Positions 25,860 through 64,000 of a DNA stretch of 64,000 nucleotides are shown piece after piece. The stretch's first letter is position 1. Every line of letters starts with the position of its first letter. The notes beneath the pieces are model-generated. The model was not told where the DNA came from. It saw only the letters and a program-made list of their open reading frames with translations, and did not search any database. Both the position numbers and the translations under genes were made by a program. The stretch is taken from contig NC_029527.1 of NCBI RefSeq assembly GCF_001577835.2, positions 16,777,293 through 16,841,292 on the forward strand, read 5' to 3'. Source of the DNA: Coturnix japonica (lineage: Eukaryota > Chordata > Aves > Galliformes > Phasianidae).

Positions 25860-26200
25860 ACACCTGGGCGGTCCCGACAGGTCAGCGCGGTGCGCTGTGT
25901 GCACGGAGCGAGCGGCGGGACGGAGCGGCCGGTCCCGGTGGGGTCACACTGAGCCCTGAGCAGCAGCAACGAGGGACGGGAGCGGGAGGGCGGCTCGGGA
26001 GAACGGATGGGCGCTTCCTTCACGGTCCGCTCTGCGCGTTCACTACGAAGCTGACAGGACCTGCCCGGCGCCGCTCCCAGCAGGAAGCTTCGTCCGGGGC
26101 ACAGCGCCCCCTGGCGGCACAGCACGGGCAGGAGGACCCAGAGCGGCGGGACGGCACGCGGTGCGACGGGACAACGGGGCCTTCACAGGAACTGATGGTA
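25860..26200. other. RPL32 upstream / MBD4 downstream gap
   Basis: About 340 nt of GC-rich sequence between the RPL32 promoter and the MBD4 3' end; both genes run leftward. It contains the distal RPL32 promoter; no reading frame of interest is seen. Confidence 0.5.
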
Positions 26201-26217
26201 CAAACAGTCAGATCCGT

Positions 26218-26253
26218 TTATTAAAAACATTCACAGCATTTGAACACTTTATT
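26218..26253 (-). terminator. MBD4: MBD4 polyadenylation signals
   Basis: Two minus-strand AATAAA hexamers, 26253-26248 and 26223-26218, about 100 and 130 nt below the MBD4 stop codon. The short 3'UTR should end near 26200. Confidence 0.7.
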
Positions 26254-26350
26254 ACAGCGATTATCTGAGTCCGACGGCACAACAACGCACAAACTAAGCA
26301 CACGACGCTCAGTGCGGCGCTGGGGCTGCACGGCCCGTTGGTGGCTGCTC

Positions 26351-29041
<2,691 letters not shown>

Positions 29042-29195
29042 AGGGAGCGCCGGGCGGCACGGCGGGGGGCAGAGCACGGAGCGGGGGCCGCCTCCCGTCA
29101 CCGCCCGGCGAGGCGCTACCGGACGGTGCTGCCGGAGCTCCCGCCGTGCCCGCAGCCACCGCGCCGGGCTGCAGCGGCTCCGCAGCTCACGGTGC

Positions 29196-29352
29196 CCGGC
29201 ACGGCCCGGCACGACACGGCCCGGCACAGCACAATACAGCACTGCACGGCACAGCACAATACGGCCCGGCACAGCACAATACAGCACTGCACGGCACAGC
29301 ACAATACGGCCCGGCACAACACGGTCCGGCACAGCACAATACGGCACAGCAC
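29196..29352 (+). repeat. GC-rich tandem repeat based on CGGCACAGCACAATA
   Basis: About ten imperfect units of CGGCACAGCACAATA mixed with shorter CCGGCACGACACGG and CAGCACTGCACGG variants. A higher-order block of roughly 45 bp (CACAATACAGCACTGCACGG at its core) is present twice. It lies in the MBD4 5' side of the shared promoter and generates Cys-rich or Ala/Arg-rich spurious frames. Confidence 0.9.
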
Positions 29353-29459
29353 GTCCCGGCTGAGAGCTGCCCTGCTCCGTTCCGCGCGCCCGTGTGCCTC
29401 CACGTGACCTCACCCGCCCGTCGCCGCGCGCTGCCGGCGCTCCCGCTCCATTCCCGCCG

Positions 29460-29467
29460 TGACGTCA
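29460..29467. promoter_or_regulatory. Palindromic CRE (CREB/ATF site)
   Basis: Perfect TGACGTCA within CGTGACGTCACC, 12 nt from the X-box. A one-base-off partner (GTGACCTCACC) lies at 29404-29414 in what looks like a local duplication. Confidence 0.7.
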
Positions 29468-29478
29468 CCCGCCCGCCC

Positions 29479-29492
29479 GTCGCCATGGAAAC
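29479..29492 (+). promoter_or_regulatory. IFT122: RFX X-box
   Basis: GTCGCCATGGAAAC fits the RFX consensus GTNRCC-N(0-3)-RGYAAC at all but one position. It lies 190 nt above the IFT122 ATG. RFX2/RFX3 drive ciliary gene promoters through such sites, so this fits IFT122 as a cilium gene. Function is inferred from the motif and its position. Confidence 0.7.
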
Positions 29493-29680
29493 CGCTCCCG
29501 CGCGCGGCGGCCGAGTTAAGGCGCGCTTCCGGACGCCGCGGTCACGTGACGCCACTCGCGGCCTGGTCGAAGGGCGCCCCTTGCCGCCCCGGCGGTCCGC
29601 TGGGCCTCAGTGCGCCTGCGCGTTGCCCGGGGAGCCGGCGGCGCCACCGACACGGCGACCGAGCGCGGTCCGGGCCCGGG

Positions 29681-58327
<28,647 letters not shown>

Positions 58328-58660
58328 AGAGGACTGATATTACACCTCAGCTGAGAGCTTTCGCCATTGACTTGGCAAGGCACCTTTTGCATTCTTAGGT
58401 TTCCTAACAACTTAATTGTTATCTTGGTCTATTTTGGATATGAGTGAAACTGAGTTGAAGGAAATGTAACTTTATTTTTTTAAAAGGAAATGTCTGTTTT
58501 GGTGAATGTTCTTTTATTTTGCAGATAAGCAGCTGAAGTGCCACAGATTTGTACAGGAATGTTTCTAGGGTCAAATTAACCCACGTAATCATTTTTACTC
58601 CAACTTGTGTTAGAACTTAAAAATTTGTCTTAATATGTACCTGTTATTGACAGAACTTCA

Positions 58661-58666
58661 AATAAA
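58661..58666 (+). terminator. IFT122: IFT122 polyadenylation signal
   Basis: AATAAA 334 nt after the IFT122 stop codon, followed by a T-rich stretch; the transcript should end near 58685. Confidence 0.75.
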
Positions 58667-58689
58667 TGGGACTATTTTTCAGTACTGTT

Positions 58690-61600
58690 TGTGGCAGAAT
58701 TTCCTTTTAACCTGTGCAGAGCTCTTGCTTGTTAAAATCCAAATAACAGGTTAAGCATAGAAATATCTATTTCTATGAGATAACCAGACATAAGTTCCTT
58801 ATCTGTCTATTAACACACTGCTGATTCTAGTAACATCAGTGTGTATACCATTGATGAAAGAACAGCCACTGACCTAATGGGCTAAAATGAGTATATTTGC
58901 TTGCTTAAAAGTATTAGGTTGCCAGGCAAGAATATCAAAGCAAGTTGAGGGCTTGTAGATAGCCAGTGCTTTCCTGCAGTTCCTCCTCTATGCTCTAAGG
59001 ACAGGAAAGTTCTTTGTCTGCTGAGAAGCAACTTGTAAGTGATGCAGCTCATTGTGTTAATAAAATCATGGGACAGCTCCCAGGAATACCAGCATCCTTG
59101 TGGTGTGATCTGAGCCCACCTTTGTGCCTGTCTGAGCTAGCACAGCTCCATTGACCATCATGGCAGCTGGCAGAGGTGATGGGCTGAAAAGGAGCATTTC
59201 TGATCAGCATTTTCCCAGTGTTTCTTCACACCAGAACCACAGGAAGCAAAGTAAGGAGCTGGGAGGAGATGGACCCACCTTCCAATTTTTATTTTTTCTG
59301 TTGCCAACTAAGTGCTGAGATTGAGGGGATTTTAAGGACCTGGCTGTTTAACCAAATGTAGTAGTTCCATCCCAGGCAGCAGATAAACCCCATGCAGTTG
59401 TATGCTCACTTCCCACCCACCTTGATAGAGCAGGAGAGAATCAAAAGAGCCAAAGTGGAAAAGCTTGTGGGTCAACATAAAGGTAGTTTCGTAAGCAAAG
59501 CTATGTTTACAAGCAAAACAATGACAAATTTATTCATTACTTCCCCGTGACAGGCAGATGTCCAACACTTCCTGGAAAGCATGGCCTCAATGTGAGTAAT
59601 GTTAACATGGGAAGATGAGCATGATGTCACTGGGCATGGAACACCCTTCGGCTCAGCAGTCCTGGTTGTGAACTCTCCCAGCTCCTTGTCCACCTCTGGC
59701 CCATTGCTGGGCAGCAAAGTGGGGATCAACAAAAACCTTAAACACTGCCAGCAGTTCTCAACAATAGTTAAAGCACTGATGTTTTGTCAAGACTGTTTTT
59801 AGTTGCAAATCCAGCGCACAGCTCCACATGGGCTGCTCTGAAGAACATTAACTCTATTCCAGCCAGTCTCAGTACACAGAAATATTCCTGTATAATTGAA
59901 TCTCTAGAGAGTGTTCACTGAGTCGTTCTGCAAGAGCTTGAGAATTTGTGTGGGCAACCAGCTGGGCTGGGTTTGAATGGAGAAGTGATAGGTTTCTTGA
60001 CTTTAAATTGTCTGTAAAATCCAGTAACTGTAAATCCAGTTTGAATTGTGCCCTCCTTAGCATAAATTTTGTTATGACATTTTCTCTGCCATAAGTCTTT
60101 CTTTGTTTCGGTTGGGAAATTATATTTTACTTTATTGTATTAAACTATTAGCTGAGATTGGCAGCTGCTGGTAAAACAGCTACCGTGTGAACAGCAGCAC
60201 TTTGATGTGATGGCAGTGTATGCCTGAGTTCCCCTGGAAAGTAAAGCTTTGAAATCTGTGCTCCTGTGAGGCCCCACCTGCAGTGCTGCAATCAGCCCCC
60301 AATGTCAGAAGGACACGGAGCTGTTGGAGTGGGGCCAGAGGAGCTGGGAGGATGCTCAGGGGCTGGAGCACCTCTGCTGTGGAGCCAGGCTGAGAGCTGG
60401 AGCTGTTAGGGCTGGAGGAGACTCTGGGGACTGTGGCCTCCCAGTACCTAAAAGAGACCTACAGGAGAGCTGGGGAGGGGCTCTATCAGGGAGTGTAGCG
60501 ATAGGACAAGGGGTAAAAAGGCTCTAATGTAAAAGATGGTGGTCTTAGATTAGCTTCTGGGAAGATGTTTTTTACTGTTGGGGTAGTGAGGCCTCGGCAG
60601 TGCTGCCCATCCCTGGTGGGCCCTGGGTAGTCCAAGCTGGAGGGGCAGCCCATGGTGGGGTGGGGCTGGGGGCTGTGAGGTCCCTTCTGACCCAACCGTG
60701 CTGTGATTCTATCCAATGGCACTGCAGGGTTTCTGAGTCTCTCAACGGTTCCTGACTAAATTTGCTTAATTTACCACTTTAAAAACATTCTGTTCTAATT
60801 AGTGCTTGTCTGCTTTCTGACTCATACATCACTGTTTGCAATAAAGACGTTGCAACTGACATTGATAAACAACACTCTTTGATATGTGAGCCAGAATGGA
60901 ATTCAGCTCATTCTCCCTGAAATGAGCTGGCTTTGCAGAGCTATCAGGAATGAAAAATTATAGAAATAAATAGACAAGGCTTGTAATTACACAGAGACAA
61001 AATGGATCAAATGGGGGAGCTTCACTTATTTATTTATTTATATTTTTTTTGTGAATATGGTCTGGGTCTGAAAGAAGTGCTGGGCTTTTCCAGGCAGAGC
61101 TGTGCTCCACACATCTCGTATATTGGAAAGATGTTCAGCTCCAGGATGCCTCGTACCACTGGAGCTCCCTGCTGACTTCGTGATGAGAAGGCCCTGCATG
61201 TGCAGAAGTCCCACCACGAAGCCTTGTTCTGAAGCTTTTGTGGGCGGTTCACCAACTGTTCTCTTCCATTTGCCCTGCACTTCTGCCTTGGCACCACTCA
61301 CTACCTGCCTTTCCCACTGCTGGACCCCTGCGGTGACGCATGTCAGTCCTAAGCTTAGAACAGCAGCTGCTAACCTCAGCAGGGGCTTATTGCATCAGAG
61401 CTTTACGTGGCATATTTGTGTATTGGGAAGATAAACCCGTAATCTGATGTGCCCAGGTACAGATACGAATAGCTTCATCTGCAATTAGCTAGAGGCACTT
61501 CTCCGGTCTTGGCAACACATGAAAAGTTAACTGGGAGGGACTTAGTTCCAGAAGAGGATGTGTGGGAAGGTGGCATTTGCACACTGACAGCAGGAGGACT

Positions 61601-63180
61601 TTGGGGCAATCAAGGCCCACCTTTAGTTATGGGAAGCCAGGCTTTCAGTGGTAGTAATGCTTCTGTCAAATGTTCCCCACACAGAGGACGAGTTTCTCTG
61701 CTTGGTCTTCTGTTTGAAGAGAACACAAAGCTTTCTGCGTTCTCCCTTTGAACTGTTTTGCATGCACTGAACTAACTTGCAGGGAACACTGGTAAAAACA
61801 TGGCAAGAATTGAAGCTGGCTTATTAAGGCCAAAGTGACACAAGCCCTTGCCCATCTCTCACCTGTGAGCTCCAGGCCTGGTGCATTCCCCCCTGCACTG
61901 TATGGAGCACTCAGGTACCTCTCCTCTGCTCTTGGCTGCATTGACATAGAAAAGTGATAAACGGAGGATGCAAAAAAGGGAAGAGATGGGGGCAAAATAG
62001 CTTTGGAAGCTCAAAGACTAATCACAATGGTGTGAACTACAAAGAATAACCTTGTTCAGCAAAGAGATTGTGGAAGGCTCCACTTTGTTCCCCTTGCTGC
62101 ACATGCTGTCCCATTGTTTCTGAAAAGTCAAGAACAGATAACATCTAACAGTTGCTGACTGGCACAAAGAATGTTCCAAGCAACACTGGGCACATCAGGT
62201 AGGAAGACAGATCCAACAGCAGCTTCTCCTGCAGCTCTAATGCCCATTTACATGGAATTCATCACTTTCAGAAGGTTTCAAGGACACTAAAGATGTCTGT
62301 CACCAGAATAAGAGGTCAAATGTTGGCTTCAGCTCAGAACTTGTGCCTTGTCCACAGCCCTTCTATGGATCAAGGCAGCACAATATCTGTCCAGGACAGG
62401 TGGATGAGGTTATTTTTTATGTGCTGCCGATGTAGCTGCCATGATGCAACATGTGTATAAAGCCAAGAACAGAGAAGGTGATGCGAGTGGAAATCTGCTA
62501 GCAGGATCAGTGCTTCACTGTGTTGTTCAAACCTTTCCAGACAAATTTTGCAGCACAAAAAGCAGGTGGCAGAGAGCACATCGAAGAAGTCTATTTCATC
62601 AGCCTACCCTGCGAATGGCAGCTGTGACGGACCAGGCTGCTGTCACAGCGCTGCAGTCCTGCTGGAAGAACAGGCCCCTGCTATGGAACGAATGCACCAA
62701 GCACATCCAGCCCAGCGGCCGCTGCAGTGCCTAAAACACAAAATTCACTCCTGCTTACTTTGGTTGAGTGCAACCACAAGAAGGATCTTGTGTGCTTTGT
62801 CTTTCTCTGGCACTCTCTGCCTGTGGGCCTGGTGGTAACATGTCCCACTTCCCATATCCCTGTGTGGGTAAACTGAGGCATTTTGAACTGATGGGCGCTG
62901 CAGCCTGTGATGTGCTGATGGGGCACTCTGTGGGGCACGGGCAGTATGGGCAGCAGGCGTCCAGCCCAGACCGCAGCATGCAGTGAGTGCGCTGGGCCCA
63001 AGCAGCAGGCACTGAGCCTTCAGGCAGTGGCACAGAACACTGGGGAGCGATGCTTGCAGGTGGGGCTGCCCTCTGGTTTAGGCTCCCACACAAGCAGTGC
63101 AGAGCTACCTGTCTATGTATGACCATGAACCATGGTCTCCAACAATGACAGCATGGGCCAGAAACAGGTGTCACCTTAAT
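58690..63180. other. IFT122-RHO intergenic region
   Basis: About 4.5 kb without a recognisable gene. It holds one CR1 3' end (60245-60715) and otherwise unique sequence. Frames of up to about 143 codons occur on both strands around 61000-63190 but overlap one another and show no family features. The part next to RHO should carry distal rod-specific control elements. Confidence 0.55.
60245..60715 (+). repeat. CR1 LINE 3' region
   Basis: About 470 nt of CR1 3' sequence on the plus strand: CTGCAGTGCTGCAATCAGCC, GGGCCAGAGGAGCTGGGAGG, GGGCTGGAGCACCTCTGCTG, AAGGCTCTAATG, then GGTCCCTTCTGACCCAACCG and the terminal GTGCTGTGATTCTAT. 5'-truncated; it ends in the usual tail at about 60715. Confidence 0.9.
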
Positions 63181-63196
63181 ACCCACCCAGAAAAGC

Positions 63197-63290
63197 CAAT
63201 TACCCCTGGATGATTATGATTAATAACTCTCTAAGTCCTAATCGTGCTGACACTGACGCCTGGAGCTTACTGCAGGGGGCACTTTATAAG
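63197..63290 (+). promoter_or_regulatory. RHO: RHO proximal promoter
   Basis: A cluster of known rod-opsin promoter elements: Ret-1/PCE-like CAATTA (63197-63202); CRX/OTX-type GATTA at 63212-63216 and 63218-63222; CTAATC (63238-63243); an NRL-response-like TGCTGACACTGACGC (63245-63259); and a TATA element TTTATAAG (63283-63290). Their order and the ~140 nt from TATA to ATG fit vertebrate rhodopsin promoters. Motif matches were made by eye. Confidence 0.75.
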
Positions 63291-63426
63291 TGACGCCCTA
63301 CAGCTGCTTCTCTGCAGGGAGACGGCGAAGGCTGAGCAGCAGTGGGAGCCCAACTGCAGGGGTGATTCCCCACACACAAGAAACTGACGCTGAGTCTGAC
63401 TGAGAGGCGCCCCACAAACCGCAGCC

Positions 63427-63787
63427 ATGAATGGGACGGAAGGCCAAGACTTCTACGTGCCCATGTCCAACAAGACGGGGGTGGTGCGAAGCCCCTTCGA
63501 GTACCCCCAGTACTACCTGGCTGAGCCCTGGAAGTTCTCGGCACTGGCTGCCTACATGTTCATGCTGATCCTGCTTGGGTTCCCTGTCAACTTCCTCACA
63601 CTGTACGTCACCATCCAGCACAAGAAACTCCGGACGCCTCTAAACTACATCCTCCTGAACCTGGCGGTCGCCGACCTCTTCATGGTCTTTGGAGGCTTCA
63701 CGACCACCATGTACACCTCGATGAACGGGTACTTTGTCTTTGGAGTAACAGGGTGCTACATTGAGGGCTTCTTTGCTACGCTGGGCG
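63427..63787 (+). CDS. RHO: Rhodopsin, first exon (gene continues past right edge)
   Basis: Rod photoreceptor visual pigment, a class A GPCR bound to 11-cis retinal. Only exon 1 is in the window: 361 nt, donor CTGGGCG|GTGAGT, which is the family exon 1 length and phase. It encodes 120 full codons covering the N-terminus, TM1, TM2 and the start of TM3. Visible features are glycosylation sites at Asn2 (MNGTEG) and Asn15 (SNKTG), TM1 with the [10 protein letters not shown] Asn55 motif, TM2 NLAVADLFM with Asp83, Cys110 for the conserved disulfide, and the Schiff-base counterion Glu113 in [12 protein letters not shown]. The sequence is almost identical to chicken rhodopsin as I recall it. Frames after the donor (to 63816) are intron read-through. 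Confidence 0.98.
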
Positions 63788-64000
63788 GTGAGTTCTCTAT
63801 ATTTTCAAAAATCTGACAGAAATTTCCCCAGGTTTTAGGGGGGGGGATAACGTGCGGCTGCTCCTGGGAAGCTGGGTGGTGTGTACCAGGCCCTGCTGCT
63901 GCTATGGGCTGTGGCGTCTGCAGCGCATCAGGGTGGGAGTTGAAGGAAGTGGCAAATGGCAGTTCTTTGTGGAATTTTGGTATCCACCTGTTCCATCTCC

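Larger units (their letters stand above)
29042..29680. promoter_or_regulatory. MBD4/IFT122 bidirectional CpG-island promoter
   Basis: Divergent start codons at 29041 (MBD4, provisional) and 29681 (IFT122), 640 nt apart, in a dense CpG island. The gap carries a 15-bp-based tandem repeat (29196-29352), E-boxes CACGTG at 29401-29406 and 29543-29548, a palindromic CRE TGACGTCA at 29460-29467 and an RFX X-box at 29479-29492. No TATA box is seen. Confidence 0.8.

Noticed and set aside
29116-29555. Cys-rich and Ala/Arg-rich frames (LCRAVLCCAVQCC-type) opposite each other
   Set aside because: They are translations of the CGGCACAGCACAATA array on both strands, not a gene.
61020-61060. A TTTATTTATTTATTTATATTTTTTTT stretch that might be the tail of a retroposon
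   Set aside because: No recognisable SINE or LINE body adjoins it on either side and no target-site duplication was evident by eye.
58700-63190. Reading frames of 60-143 codons between IFT122 and RHO, including 61034-61434 and 62681-63186
   Set aside because: They overlap on opposite strands, lack recognisable domains, splice logic or polyadenylation context, and partly lie in CR1 sequence.

Overview
The window is vertebrate nuclear DNA from a galliform bird. It has long introns with GT/AG borders, CpG-island promoters, CR1 LINE fragments ending in the avian (ATTCTGTG/ATTCTATG) tail, and coding exons that read as bird orthologs. The visible ghrelin sequence (mature start GSSFLSPAYKNIQ, then QQKNTRKPAARLH) has Ala8, Asn and Ala where chicken, as I remember it, has Thr, Asp and Thr. 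This matches Japanese quail as I recall it, so Coturnix is the best guess; species is inference only.

Layout, left to right: (1) GHRL, minus strand, with its TATA box, one non-coding exon and two coding exons; the gene runs off the left edge. (2) SEC13, minus strand, 9 exons, complete. (3) A CpG-island promoter shared head to head with CAND2, holding an eight-unit minisatellite. (4) CAND2, plus strand, 15 coding exons, complete, 1237 aa. (5) RPL32, minus strand, tail to tail with CAND2, three coding exons plus a non-coding 5'TOP exon. (6) MBD4, minus strand; the glycosylase end is complete, but the N-terminus is unusual and lacks a recognisable methyl-CpG-binding domain. (7) A second head-to-head promoter, with a palindromic CRE, E-boxes, an RFX X-box and a tandem repeat. 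(8) IFT122, plus strand, 30 coding exons over about 28.6 kb. (9) About 4.6 kb of intergenic DNA with a CR1 3' end. (10) The rhodopsin (RHO) promoter and first coding exon; the rest lies beyond the right edge.

The genes do not form one pathway. They are a gut hormone, a COPII/nuclear-pore coat protein, a cullin exchange factor, a ribosomal protein, a DNA repair glycosylase, a ciliary transport protein and a photopigment. They form a gene-dense stretch that joins blocks found apart in human (3p25: GHRL, SEC13, CAND2, RPL32; 3q21: MBD4, IFT122, RHO). I found no undescribed multi-gene system, phage-like or viral element, CRISPR array or operon. The most useful leads are the MBD4 N-terminus, the two repeat-bearing bidirectional promoters, the RFX site at the ciliary gene, and a one-base reading-phase conflict between IFT122 exons 1 and 2.
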